Source: Tranzscheliella williamsii
Lineage: Eukaryota > Basidiomycota > Ustilaginomycetes > Ustilaginales > Ustilaginaceae
Direction: 5' to 3'
Assembly: GCA_023212725.1 (NCBI GenBank)
Contig: JALBYF010000016.1
Span: forward strand, 124,001 to 188,000
Length of the DNA: 64,000 bases
Positions 30,681 through 45,192 of the stretch are shown here, one piece after another; within the stretch, counting starts at the first letter, position 1; each line of letters opens with the position of its first letter. The notes under the pieces were generated by a model, which was not told the origin of the DNA, made no database searches, and saw only the letters and a program-made list of their open reading frames with translations. Position numbers and translations under genes: made by a program.

Positions 30681-32330
30681 TCATGCAGAGGAGGGGTTGG
30701 CAAGGCGGTCCTGGACGAGGCGGGTCCACATTTCGTCGTTGAGCGTCTTGGCCTTGGCGAGCTGGGACTTGAGGAGTTCCACCTCCTCTGCCAGCTTGGC
30801 CGTGTCGGCGTTGGGAGCCGAGGGCGGGGGGGACTGCGCGGCAGCGTTGCGGCGGGCAGGGGCGGCGGAGGCGCGCGGCGGTTCGACCAGGCCGCTATCC
30901 CAGCCCGGGTCAATCAGCTCCTCGACGGCGGCATCTGCCGAGCCGCCGATGCGGACGGAGTACGGCTGCGCATTGCGCGCATCCTCGGACACCAACACGT
31001 GCCGACTCAGGTTCGCCACCGGCCGGACCGGGATACTGCCGCCGTGCCCCATCGCCGCCGTCTCCCAGCTCCCCAGCAGATCGCGCGGCTTGGGCAGCGC
31101 GACCAGATTCGTCACTGCATTCTGCCCCGTGATCGAGCTCGCCTTGGCATTGCCCAGCAACGTCGCCGTCCGGACCACCTGCGAGTTGGACACGTCGACC
31201 ACCGACAGGTTACCCGCCACCGTACCCACGCACAACAGCGCCGCCGAGAGCGACAGACAGAGCGCAGAGATCGGCTCTTGCATCGCCATTATACTCGTCC
31301 CGGAAGAGGCGGCCGCTTCTGTGCTGCTGATCCGCTCGATGTCGCCCGAGCCGCCAAATCCCCTCGCCTCGACGGAGACAGCGCCCTTGAGCGCTTCCGA
31401 TGTGAATTCATAGGCACTGGCGGTGGTGGTGCTTCCGTTACCCAGCCCGTCGAAGTTGCTTGTTGCTGCCCTTTTGCGATAGAGATCGACGCGATAAATG
31501 AGATTCTTGCCGGAGGAAGGGGCAGATGAGGCGAAGAAGAATCGCTCGGTGCAGTCGAGCACGATGCGGCTGATGGCGTGCTCGAATGCAAATGTGCTGA
31601 GCAAGGACCGAGTCCGGACATCCCACAGCTTTACGGTGCCGTCTGACGAGCTCGAAAGAATCATCATCTGGTTAGGGAATCGACCCAGTGAAACCTGCAG
31701 GTCGGTGACGGTCAGGTTGTGGTCGGCAAGGGTGCAGTAGGGCGTAGGGTTGTGCTGGGAGCTGGTGATGGAGGAGCTGGTCTGATCTTGAGGCGCGAGC
31801 AAGCCAGAAAGACTCCATACAAGGATCCTGGAGTCTTCGGATGCAGTGACGAGCGCCGCGCCGTCTTGGCTCCACTTGAGAACGGTGACAGACCGGTAAT
31901 GCGCATCGAACGAGGCGAGGAGATCGCCCGTGGCAATCTGCCAAAGAAAGATGCGGCCGTCAAACGATCCTGCAGCGAGCAGCTCGCCGTCGGGAGAAGA
32001 GGCAATGCATGCGAGCTTTTGTGGCAGAATGATGCGCTGTAGTGGATGATCTCGTTGCCACGAAAATACGTTGAGCGTCGCCTTGTTGTTCTCCAACTGG
32101 AAGACGAGCCCGCCGGTGCCGGAGAGGTACGGGCTAGGACTGGTGGGTATGCAGGTGATGGATTGGGCGGGTGGGTCGGACAACCCTTTGAAAGAAAGAA
32201 GCGTGGACGTGGAACTGGGCGCTGAGAGCGAGGTCAGGCCCATGGAGCCTACCAGTGACGAAGAGGAGGCGACAGAATAGAGAAGACATTCTGGGGCGAA
32301 CAACGACGATGCAGAGGAAGTCGATGCCAT
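30681..32330 (-). CDS. IPI3: Pre-rRNA-processing protein IPI3 (WDR18-like)
   Basis: 549 residues, start ATG at 32330. WD40 repeats are clear in the N-terminal half: LACIASSPDGELLAAGSFDG, FLWQIATGDLLASFDAHYRS, ALVTASEDSRILVWSLSG and MMILSSSSDGTVKLWDVRTR. The repeat arrangement, with the HYRSVTVLKWSQDG segment, matches IPI3/WDR18. With Rix1 and Ipi1 this protein assists ITS2 processing and 60S maturation in the nucleus. The C-terminus is a Pro/Ala linker and a coiled coil (KLAEEVELLKSQLAKAKTLN), as in the family. It shares a divergent promoter region with ASN1. Confidence 0.88.
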   Translation of the reverse strand: MASTSSASSLFAPECLLYSVASSSSLVGSMGLTSLSAPSSTSTLLSFKGLSDPPAQSITCIPTSPSPYLSGTGGLVFQLENNKATLNVFSWQRDHPLQRIILPQKLACIASSPDGELLAAGSFDGRIFLWQIATGDLLASFDAHYRSVTVLKWSQDGAALVTASEDSRILVWSLSGLLAPQDQTSSSITSSQHNPTPYCTLADHNLTVTDLQVSLGRFPNQMMILSSSSDGTVKLWDVRTRSLLSTFAFEHAISRIVLDCTERFFFASSAPSSGKNLIYRVDLYRKRAATSNFDGLGNGSTTTASAYEFTSEALKGAVSVEARGFGGSGDIERISSTEAAASSGTSIMAMQEPISALCLSLSAALLCVGTVAGNLSVVDVSNSQVVRTATLLGNAKASSITGQNAVTNLVALPKPRDLLGSWETAAMGHGGSIPVRPVANLSRHVLVSEDARNAQPYSVRIGGSADAAVEELIDPGWDSGLVEPPRASAAPARRNAAAQSPPPSAPNADTAKLAEEVELLKSQLAKAKTLNDEMWTRLVQDRLANPSSA

Positions 32331-33287
32331 GCTGTGACGGTTTGCCGCTTTGCTGCAGCCTTTCTTTCGATAGACGGGCAGGATACGGCAGGTGATGAAG
32401 ACGACTGTCGAGTCGAGGCAGCTACGGAGAGCGAGAAGATCTTCCCCTCATCAAATTTCGCAAACATGTTAGGTGGAGAAGCTCGGAAATCGGAGCTTAG
32501 CTTGAACGAGCCACCATCACGTGCTGTAATACGATCTAACAGGACAGCTTTTCTGCAACATGCACACAGACGTTATCTGTTGAGGCCAAGCGGAAGGCGC
32601 GCCCATCTCACTGTCAGACTTGGTGGAGCGCAGCCGGGTGGCTGCCCCGCGCCTCATTGCCATTGACTATGGGGGAATCGAGGCACAAGGCGAGGCGGGA
32701 AGCCAGCGGACGGGAGACTCTGAAACTGACTTGCCATCATACCTCATTCACGCCCTTGCAGCGTTTTGACATGTAACGCCTCCTGGCTAGAGATACGCGC
32801 TCAGCGAGTCACATCGCGGTGCCAGGCGGTAATTAGCATTAAATGATTACAGATTTGCGCTCTTCCTAGTATCGGTGCCTACAAGCTAGTAGCATGTATT
32901 ACAAAGGTGGTCTTAATCTGTATTCAACAACGCGAAGACGGTATATAGTTGACGTATATAGCCGGTAATTCAGCTGATATTTAGATAGGTTGCTGCTGCG
33001 CTCTTGGCTTGCAGGTGTATTGTGATTTTTGACATTCTGGTTGGCTGTAAGAAGATCTGTTGGCTCTCCGCTGCTCTCCGCTGTGGCGGCGACGAGTCAT
33101 GCCCGGTCTCCTTTTCCGCCAATGACAAGCCCTTCGCTGGTGCGCAGATTTAATAAGTCGTCGGTCAGTTCTCAGTTCTCCACCTACATCCTCCTTCCTT
33201 TTGCTGTCGTTCCCCACGAAAGAGCTGCAATTTACCGAACGAAGATCGACCTTAGCACCTCCAGCCAGCCCACGTCAGCCAGTCAAC
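32331..33287. other. Divergent promoter region IPI3 / ASN1
   Basis: About 960 bases. The stretch 32820-33000 is clearly AT-rich, unlike the surroundings. A GAGTCA motif (TGACTC on the other strand) at 33094-33099 lies about 190 bases upstream of ASN1 and could be a Gcn4/CPC1-type site. No ATG occurs in the last 110 bases before ASN1, so no uORF is near the start. Confidence 0.45.
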
Positions 33288-35192
33288 ATGTGTGGCATTC
33301 TTGGCTGTGTCCATCATCCTGATGCGCCGGCGTATAGGAGCAAAATGCTCAACATGTCGCGGTGCATTCGCCACCGTGGCCCCGATTGGTCCGGTTGCGT
33401 GGTTACCCAGGAAGAAGGTACCAAGGGCTCCATCCTCTGCCACGAGCGTCTAGCCATCGTGGGAATCTCCACCGGTGCCCAGCCTCTCGTCTCAACCGAT
33501 GGCAAAATCATCCTTGCCGTCAATGGCGAAATCTACAACCACCGACAGCTTCGCAAAAGCCTCAAGGACCAGAACGCCGAGTTCAAGACCGAATCCGACT
33601 GCGAGGTCATCCTCCATCTCTACAAACAGCATGGCACCGACTTTGTCAGGATGCTCGACGGCATGTTCAGTTTCATCCTCCTCGATACCACCTACACTCC
33701 GCACCGGGTCGTTGCTGCGAGAGATCCGATTGGTATCACCACCCTCTACCAGGGCTGGAGCTACAAGTATCCCGGTGCCGTCTACTTCAGCTCCGAACTC
33801 AAGGCCATCCATGAGGAGTGCGACCGCATCCGCTCCTTCCCTCCAGGGCACTTTTACGACTCTTCCTTGCAACAGGACAAAGAAACCGTTCGATACTACA
33901 CTCCTAGCTGGTGGGAGGGTGACTCGGAGGGCGCTCTTGTCCCTACCAGTCCCGTGGATCTCAAAGTCGTTCGCGAGGCGCTCGAGAAGGCCGTCAAGAA
34001 GCGTCTCATGTCCGAGGTTCCCTACGGTGTTCTGCTATCTGGAGGTCTCGACTCTTCCTTGATTGCTGCCATTGCTGCCAGAGAGACCGACAAAATGGCC
34101 GACGCACAGCGGAAAGCGTGGGATGAGCGACAGGCTCGACGCGCTAGAGGTCTGACCACCCCTGCCGGTGACACTAACACTACCAAACTCCCCGTCGGTC
34201 TCGACGAAGATGCCGAGAACGAGTCCGAGAACCTGGCCGCCTGGCCTAGGCTCCACTCCTTCTCCATCGGCTTGCCTGGCTCTCCCGATCTGATCGCTGC
34301 CCGAAAGGCGGCTCAGTTTCTGGGAACCGTCCACCACGAATACACGTTTACCGTCCAGGAGGGTCTCGATGCGATTGCCGACGTCATCTTCCACCTCGAG
34401 ACGTACGACGTCACCACTGTTCGCGCCAGCACGCCCATGTACCTGCTCTCCCGAAAGATCAAGGCGATGGGTGTCAAGATGGTCCTCTCCGGTGAAGGCT
34501 CCGACGAGATCTTTGGCGGCTATCTGTACTTCCACGCTGCGCCCGACAAGACGGCCTTCCACCAGGAATGCGTGCGTCGAGTCAAGAACCTGCACACTGC
34601 CGACTGCCTGCGCGCCAACAAGAGCACCATGGCGTGGGGTCTCGAGGCGCGAGTTCCTTTCCTGGACAAGGCGTTCCTCGATGTGGCTATGAACACGGAC
34701 CCGGCCGAGAAGATGTTCAACAAGGGGACGCTGCAGGAGGCGGATGCGGATGGGCGGCCCAAGATGGAAAAGTACATTTTGCGTAAGGCGTTTGACGTGA
34801 TTCCTGATGATCTGGATGCGGGCGGCGACGGGAGGGGGAGCAAGCTGGCGAGCGGTGCGCCGCGCAAGCCGTATCTGCCGGAGGATATTCTGTGGCGGCA
34901 GAAGGAGCAGTTCAGCGATGGCGTCGGCTACTCGTGGATCGACGGCATCAAGGAGCATGCCGAGCGGAGCGTGTCGGACGACAAGTTTGCCGAGCGCGCC
35001 AAGCGCTACCCGGCCGACACGCCCGACACCAAGGAGGCCTACCTCATCCGCGAGGTCTTCGAGGGCTGGTTCCCCTCGGACGCCGCCGCCAGCACCGCCG
35101 TCCGCTGGATCCCCCGCGCAGACTGGGGCTGCGCTCCCGACCCCTCCGGCCGCGCCGTCAACATCCACGAACAGGCCTACTCCACCGACTAA
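33288..35192 (+). CDS. ASN1: Asparagine synthetase (glutamine-hydrolysing)
   Basis: 634 residues from the ATG at 33288, chosen because the mature enzyme must begin Met-Cys: MCGILGC places the catalytic Cys at position 2. The class II glutaminase domain shows [17 protein letters not shown] and [12 protein letters not shown]. The synthetase domain has the PP-loop [14 protein letters not shown] at about residues 249-262, and [19 protein letters not shown]. The enzyme makes asparagine from aspartate, ATP and glutamine in the cytosol. Length is normal for fungal ASN1 with an insertion of about 40 residues after the PP-loop. The last 400 bases become GC-rich. A 14-base C run begins directly after the TAA stop. 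Confidence 0.96.
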   Translation: MCGILGCVHHPDAPAYRSKMLNMSRCIRHRGPDWSGCVVTQEEGTKGSILCHERLAIVGISTGAQPLVSTDGKIILAVNGEIYNHRQLRKSLKDQNAEFKTESDCEVILHLYKQHGTDFVRMLDGMFSFILLDTTYTPHRVVAARDPIGITTLYQGWSYKYPGAVYFSSELKAIHEECDRIRSFPPGHFYDSSLQQDKETVRYYTPSWWEGDSEGALVPTSPVDLKVVREALEKAVKKRLMSEVPYGVLLSGGLDSSLIAAIAARETDKMADAQRKAWDERQARRARGLTTPAGDTNTTKLPVGLDEDAENESENLAAWPRLHSFSIGLPGSPDLIAARKAAQFLGTVHHEYTFTVQEGLDAIADVIFHLETYDVTTVRASTPMYLLSRKIKAMGVKMVLSGEGSDEIFGGYLYFHAAPDKTAFHQECVRRVKNLHTADCLRANKSTMAWGLEARVPFLDKAFLDVAMNTDPAEKMFNKGTLQEADADGRPKMEKYILRKAFDVIPDDLDAGGDGRGSKLASGAPRKPYLPEDILWRQKEQFSDGVGYSWIDGIKEHAERSVSDDKFAERAKRYPADTPDTKEAYLIREVFEGWFPSDAAASTAVRWIPRADWGCAPDPSGRAVNIHEQAYSTD

Positions 35193-35206
35193 CCCCCCCC
35201 CCCCCC
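35193..35206 (+). repeat. Poly-C tract directly after the ASN1 stop codon
   Basis: Fourteen C residues begin at the first base after TAA. Such a run is prone to length change and to sequencing error. Confidence 0.95.
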
Positions 35207-35674
35207 AACCCCCTCTGTACTGTCTTACCCTCTTACACCCTCGCATCACCGCCAATAGACCCTCGGCCTTGCCGTGTCTGCCCCGTTCCTGTCCGTGTCT
35301 CTGTCCGCGTTCCTGTCCGCGTTCCTGTCTGCGTTCCTGTCCGTGTCTCTGCCAGTCCCCGCCGCGTATCAGTGCGGGACCCGTTCGGGGAAAAGGCGGG
35401 GCACACAGATGGGCTTCCGAGAATCCGACTAGTTGGGTACGGCCGGATGATATGAGCGTCGCTTCTTTTCCCCATCACCAGGCTCACATTCTCGCTTTGA
35501 TCCAGACCATGTCGCACGGGTTCAGTAGGCAATCAACGACAGGGTATGGTACAGACGTGGCGGCGAGGTGGTCAGGAGACGACACGGATACAGAACAAAA
35601 CTATCGACTGCGAGGAAACACTACACAGAACAGCAAAACCGGAGGGAAAAGGGCAGGGCCGTGTACGGATGCCA
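35207..35674. other. Convergent 3' region ASN1 / DUF1776 gene
   Basis: About 470 bases between two stop codons. Apart from the 12-bp repeat nothing was recognised; it should hold both 3' UTRs. Confidence 0.4.
35284..35351 (+). repeat. 12-bp imperfect tandem repeat in the ASN1 3' flank
   Basis: About five imperfect copies of a GTTCCTGTCCGC-like unit lie between the ASN1 stop and the convergent DUF1776 gene. Confidence 0.85.
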
Positions 35675-37876
35675 TCAGGGACGGTGCGGGGGGGACGGGT
35701 GCACCGGGTGTGAGTGTACGCTGTCGCCGAGGGCCACCCAGCTAGTGCCAAGCGGGGAGTCGGTGGCGGTTTCGCGCTCTTCGGCTTCGGAAGCGTAATG
35801 CGCGGGCGAGTTGGTGCCCCTACTGCTGGCCGGACCCATCCAGGTATCTTTTCCCACCATGTTGGAGGTACGCGCCGAGGATCCAGTGCTGTACGAGCCC
35901 ATGTGCTGGCTGGTCCCAAGATAAGGACTGTGCGGCGCGCCGCTTTCGTCGGCATCCACGTCTGCCTCGCCATCGCCATCGTTGTCTCCATAAGCAGAGG
36001 ATGGTACGCTGCTGGGAATGCCTGATCCCGCCCCCGATGATTTTTCGCTCTCAGGCAGACTCTGGCTGTCCAACTCGCGGATCTCGTAGCCGACCTGAGA
36101 CGAGCGCTTGGCATTAGAAAGTGGCAAGGAGGCCCGAGAGTGGCACGCTGAGGCAGGCCCGGGTCCAGGGCCAGCGATGGGCTGCTGCTGCTGCTCAGCG
36201 GAGGCCTTGTCCCTCCTCCACGGCAGGAAAGCATGTTCGGCACGACCAACAAAGCCCGCCCTCCTCAGCGAGAGCTGCCTTCGTAAAGTGAGAGCGAAAT
36301 CAACCACTCCCGTTGGAACAACAGAAAACAGAGCGTGGCTGATCGCCAGCCAGTATGCCGAGACGGAGTGGGCGCCGACGGTGTAGGTAGGTCGCAAACG
36401 TCGCCTAGTGGACAACAGCAGATCGGACACCTTCTTCAATACCGGGGCAGAAGAGGGGGAACGATGGTGCCATAGGGAGCCGGTGGACGAGGAAGGGGAG
36501 CGACCAAGACTTGGACGGGCCGAAGACGGTAGTGAAGGGTTCGAGGACGGCGGAGGAATATTCTCAGAAGCTGAAGCTGGCATCAATGGGTCACCCCAAA
36601 CTGAGCCTGAGTTGACTTCGACGGCCGTCACTCGGATCTCGCGCTGCTTGGGTGTGACCCTCGAAGTAGAGGATCTGCGAGAGGCGCCAGAGGCCGAGGT
36701 GTGAGCGGAGGAATGAGGAGTAGGTGCAACTTTGCCGTTGCCAGATGTCCTTGAATGGAAGGAATCTTCTTCGCACTCTCTTCGGAGGCTTTGAACGCCG
36801 GCTAGCACGCCCTGAGCAATGACGGAATAGATACCGTGGCGTGGCAATGATGTGCGGGAGGCGGGGCTGGAGACGAGGGTGATGATGGTCGCAGGAAGCA
36901 TATCCCCACCGTCTTCAGCTCGATTCGGTAGGGCTCGCAGGAGGGGCAACAAAGCGCCGAGGACACAGAGACTTGCAATGACATGCTTGTCCACAAGCTG
37001 TGCAGCGGGCGAAGGAGAAAGTTTTGCTATGGGCACGCCCAGTGAGGCGGACGCAAGGCCTGAAACGCTTCGAGATAAGCTGGTGTCTTCCTCTGGTGCG
37101 ATATAACTGAGAGCATTGACAACGCCAGCAATGCTGACGTTTTCGCCAGGCCGAGCGTAGGGATCGCCGGCACTTGTGAGAGGATATCGCAAGCTCAAGG
37201 CGGCATTGAGAGCACGAATGAAAGGCTGTAAAGAGGTGGAAGGATCGCTGGTATCATAGATAATGGCTTTGACATATCCTCGGGAGCTTGGTTGAATGAG
37301 ATTCTCAAACTGAGCCAGGGCAGTGGACGAAGAGACCGAGGCAAGCACGATGAAACCCTGACTAGCAAAATGCAAAGCAGTGGAGCGACCGAGGGGCGTG
37401 TCACCACCAAGGACGATGACCGCCTCTCTTCGAATGCCGTTCTTGAAGCGAATCTGTCGAATTCGACCAGCCCGTGCGGTCTGCCTCAAGCCAAGATAAG
37501 GAAGCCACACATAACCGCGCTGGTATGCATACGCCGTGCCTAGCCCAACAACAAGAAAACTGCTTGCGATGGTGATGGACTTGTTATGATCATGTGTCCA
37601 TGCTTTGAGCAGCTGCCAGAAAGTAGGCGGCGGCGGAGGTGGAGGTCGAGGCTGCTGGGCAGCAACAGGGCGGACCAAGTCTTGCACCTTTTCGGACAGG
37701 CCATCGAAAGAAGAAAGGGTGGGGAGGTCGGGGAGCGGAGGTCCGTACTTGTTCAGCTGTTCATACAGCAGTTGGTAGTATTCGTGTATGGAGACAGCGA
37801 CCTTGTGGGGTAGTTCTTGCAGATTGTGAGGGAGGTTTTCCTCTATGAAGTTCTCGAGGTCGGTAAGTGAAGGCAT
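35675..37876 (-). CDS. DUF1776 family protein, SDR-like membrane protein
   Basis: 733 residues, start ATG at 37876. The N-terminus (DLENFIEENLPHNLQELPHK) and Pro-rich linker lead to one membrane helix at about residues 95-117 (ITIASSFLVVGLGTAYAYQR). A Rossmann-like domain follows (EAVIVLGGDTPLGRSTALHF, then GFIVLASVSS), of the short-chain dehydrogenase type but lacking a clear catalytic Tyr-x3-Lys. This arrangement matches the fungal DUF1776 family, which includes the yeast protein Pbr1 (YNL181W), a putative oxidoreductase of poorly known role. The C-terminal 350 residues are Ser/Pro-rich with an amphipathic segment (HSVSAYWLAISHALFSVVPT). Oxidoreductase activity is only inferred. Confidence 0.82.
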   Translation of the reverse strand: MPSLTDLENFIEENLPHNLQELPHKVAVSIHEYYQLLYEQLNKYGPPLPDLPTLSSFDGLSEKVQDLVRPVAAQQPRPPPPPPPTFWQLLKAWTHDHNKSITIASSFLVVGLGTAYAYQRGYVWLPYLGLRQTARAGRIRQIRFKNGIRREAVIVLGGDTPLGRSTALHFASQGFIVLASVSSSTALAQFENLIQPSSRGYVKAIIYDTSDPSTSLQPFIRALNAALSLRYPLTSAGDPYARPGENVSIAGVVNALSYIAPEEDTSLSRSVSGLASASLGVPIAKLSPSPAAQLVDKHVIASLCVLGALLPLLRALPNRAEDGGDMLPATIITLVSSPASRTSLPRHGIYSVIAQGVLAGVQSLRRECEEDSFHSRTSGNGKVAPTPHSSAHTSASGASRRSSTSRVTPKQREIRVTAVEVNSGSVWGDPLMPASASENIPPPSSNPSLPSSARPSLGRSPSSSTGSLWHHRSPSSAPVLKKVSDLLLSTRRRLRPTYTVGAHSVSAYWLAISHALFSVVPTGVVDFALTLRRQLSLRRAGFVGRAEHAFLPWRRDKASAEQQQQPIAGPGPGPASACHSRASLPLSNAKRSSQVGYEIRELDSQSLPESEKSSGAGSGIPSSVPSSAYGDNDGDGEADVDADESGAPHSPYLGTSQHMGSYSTGSSARTSNMVGKDTWMGPASSRGTNSPAHYASEAEERETATDSPLGTSWVALGDSVHSHPVHPSPPHRP

Positions 37877-38959
37877 GTTGTCAGAGCCCAGGCGGTGAGG
37901 TCAATGAGGATAGGAAGAGGAGATGGGGCGACGAGTCAGTTGTATCGGACAAATTGCGACGCTGAGGCGTCCGAAGTGTAGATTGGCTCTTGGATCTCCA
38001 CCGATGGAAGAGAGTAAAGCTTGTTTCAGGGGGCTAAGCTATCCTATAACGGTGATGAAACTGCAGTGGCTCTTGCGATGACCTCCAGAGCGAGCAAGTG
38101 AGTCAGTGGAAGTATGGAAGGGATGGATGCAGATCCTCGAGCTGGCGCACAGGTTCGAATGTCGGACGGCGGCTTCAGTGAAGCGTGCGGAAGGGGTCAA
38201 GCGTCGATGATGCACAGCAGCATGCCGAGTTGGTGGTCGGAGAGATGATCATCTAGGCTGAGGGCTGTTCGATTCATTGACGACACTCACTCAGCTTATC
38301 GACGTATGAATGCGCAGCAGTTCACCGTCACCAAAATCACTGAGCTATAAGGACGCGCCCGCCCTTCCGCCTCCCCTCTCCTCTATCGCCCCTGCCTGCC
38401 TCCACCCCAATACCGCGCAGCTTTAGCGCGTATTATTTGTGATTGTTCAGGGTCCAAGGCCAGATTTAGTGTACTGAGCGACACACTTAAACTCAAGGCC
38501 AACGCTACGAACACGCGCATTTCGCTCGCTCACATCTGACGCCATACGCATCTGACGCTATACGCATCTGCCGATCTACTCGTATGCCTGCGACTAGGAT
38601 AAACCACCGAAAACGACACTCAAAGGCCTATATATGTTCGCACTAATCTAGCGTGCATTCACCAACATAAACAGTACCGATAACAACAACGCAGTCGAAA
38701 ACATCAGAGCAAGAGGAACATGATTGCGTGAATCCTGAGAACCGTAGAGTCAAGTACTATGAGCAGGATGGATGAAGTCTAAAGATGGCTATGGGCGAGA
38801 CTATTAACACGAAGAGTAGATGTGAGAGCAGATACTGCACGTCTTGGTGTGTGTAGGTGCTGGGAAGCTTTTGATATAGAGAGATCCATGCACTCGGGCA
38901 TGGAAATCGATGATGAGAGGGGGGTCAAGAAACGTCGTGCCGGAAGATGCACGAGTAGT
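37877..38959. other. Intergenic region, DUF1776 promoter and DBP2 3' flank
   Basis: About 1.1 kb between two minus-strand genes. A small ACGCATCTGAC-type direct repeat occurs at about 38515-38570. The last 180 bases before 38960 should be the DBP2 3' UTR. No gene was recognised. Confidence 0.4.
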
Positions 38960-43430
<4,471 letters not shown>

Positions 43431-44735
43431 ATGTCTCTACTACGACAGTCTGCTGCAGGCCAGCTCGGCCGGCCGCTGGCCGGCTTGGTCACTGCTGCTT
43501 CGCGGCCGGTCCAGCTTCTGGCCATTGCTAGGCCGGCTCCTTCGTCTCGACGAGGCCGCGCGACGGCGGTCGATCCGGCTGATCTGGCCGGTGGCAGCGC
43601 CGCTTCCGCCTCGACTGCTGGCTCTGCGCCTCATGTCGACGCCTCGGTCCACTCCGCCCCGGCCGGTGCTTCGTCAGAGGGCGTCATCCGACATGACTGG
43701 ACTCGCTCCGAGGTCCAGCAGATCTACGATTCGCCGCTGCTTGAACTCGTCTTCCGTTCCGCCAACGTCCACCGCAAGCACCAGCCCGCTAACCGGGTGC
43801 AGCTGTGCACGCTGATGAACATTAAAGAGGGAGGCTGTTCCGAAGACTGTGGCTACTGCTCTCAATCTAGCAAGTATGACACGCCCTCGAACGCTTCCAA
43901 GTTGGAAGACCTCGAGACCGTCCTCGTCGAGGCGCGCAAAGCCAAGGCGAACGGAAGCACTCGATTCTGCATGGGTGCCGCTTGGCGAGAGGTGGGCGGG
44001 CGTAAGCGTGGATTCAACCGGATCTTGGACATGGTTACCGAGATCCGCGGCATGGGCATGGAGGTCTGCACCACGCTCGGCATGTTGTCGCCCGAGCAGG
44101 CCAAGGCGCTGAAGAATGCCGGTCTCACTGCGTACAACCACAACCTGGACACGTCGCGGGAGTACTACGGCAAGGTTGTCACCACGCGCAGCTACGACGA
44201 CCGTCTTTCTACGATTGCCAACGTGCGCGAGGCGGGCATCTCGGTCTGTTCGGGCGGGATCCTCGGGCTTGGCGAGGAGCAGGAGGACCGCGTGGGGCTG
44301 ATCTGGGAGATGAGCAACATGCCGGAGCATCCGGAGAGCTTCCCGGTGAACGCGCTCGTCGCGATCCCGGGGACGCCGATGGAGGGGAACGAGCCCGTGT
44401 CGTTCGCCGACATGCTGCGCACTGTGGCCACGGCGCGCATTGTGCTGCCCGGCTCGATCATCCGGCTCGCTGCCGGCCGGCATCTGTTCACCGAGTCCGA
44501 GCAGGCCATGGCGTTCCTCGCCGGCGCCAATGCGATCTTCACCGGCGAGCGCATGCTCACCACACCCACCTCCAGCTGGGACGCCGACAAGTCCATGCTC
44601 GCCCGCTGGGGCCTGCGCGGCATGCAGAGCTTCGAAAACTCCCCCACCGCCCCCCCCGCCCGCCCTGCCGACAGCCTCTCCATCCAGGACCGCCGCGCCA
44701 AGGCCCACGCTAGCGAGGCCTTCCAGGGCGCCTAG
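43431..44735 (+). CDS. BIO2: Biotin synthase
   Basis: 434 residues from the ATG at 43431; the in-frame TTG at 43401 is ignored. The first 60 or so residues are rich in Arg, Ser and Ala and look like a mitochondrial presequence, as expected for a mitochondrial enzyme. The radical-SAM CxxxCxxC motif is at Cys136, Cys140 and Cys143 (GGCSEDCGYCSQSSKY). Other markers are RFCMGAAWRE, AYNHNLDTSREYYGKVVTTR, CSGGILGLGE and ALVAIPGTPM. It inserts sulfur into dethiobiotin. A full BIO2 suggests the fungus completes biotin from dethiobiotin itself. The coding strand is G-rich at 44221-44280 and C-rich at 44641-44700. Convergent with the next regulator gene. Confidence 0.96.
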   Translation: MSLLRQSAAGQLGRPLAGLVTAASRPVQLLAIARPAPSSRRGRATAVDPADLAGGSAASASTAGSAPHVDASVHSAPAGASSEGVIRHDWTRSEVQQIYDSPLLELVFRSANVHRKHQPANRVQLCTLMNIKEGGCSEDCGYCSQSSKYDTPSNASKLEDLETVLVEARKAKANGSTRFCMGAAWREVGGRKRGFNRILDMVTEIRGMGMEVCTTLGMLSPEQAKALKNAGLTAYNHNLDTSREYYGKVVTTRSYDDRLSTIANVREAGISVCSGGILGLGEEQEDRVGLIWEMSNMPEHPESFPVNALVAIPGTPMEGNEPVSFADMLRTVATARIVLPGSIIRLAAGRHLFTESEQAMAFLAGANAIFTGERMLTTPTSSWDADKSMLARWGLRGMQSFENSPTAPPARPADSLSIQDRRAKAHASEAFQGA

Positions 44736-45192
44736 CCCCGCACAACCCCGTGCCAGCTACCCCGACCCAGAGCTCCACCCTCACTCACTACCATGTATGA
44801 ACAACCACGTACGCTACACTGGAGAGAGGGAAACCCTTGACAAAGACTCATGTATGGATCTTTGTCAGATAGATTGCCATGACCAAGACACGTGTATGAA
44901 TCTTTGGAGCATGGGGGGTTAGAGGTACAAGGATTGAGTCAGATGTAACGACGGAACTAGAGAAGCGTACGTGATTAGAGGCGAGGGAGTCGGGGTGCGC
45001 ACTACAAGAGCAGGAACCGGGCGCGCAAGACCATGGCATGGAGACAAAGCCGCGTAAAGATAGGCAGATGGGAAAGGGTGAGTGACACAAACGGGAACAT
45101 CAAGAAGCGGGGTTCGGGGAGAGGCTGGGACGGCAAAGCAGTGGGTGCAGGCGCGAAGGGGGAGGTTAGGAGATCGGACCTAACTCAGATAA
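44736..45192. other. Convergent 3' region BIO2 / dual zinc-cluster gene
   Basis: About 460 bases between two stop codons. A near-repeat of CATGTATGAATCTTTG-like words occurs around 44850-44905. No gene or RNA was recognised; it should hold the two 3' UTRs. Confidence 0.4.

Noticed and set aside
38140..38175. tRNA B-box-like sequence (GGTTCGAATG)
   Set aside because: The flanking bases cannot form a T-stem and no A-box or cloverleaf is present; similar hits near 50800, 51938 and 54130 failed the same test.
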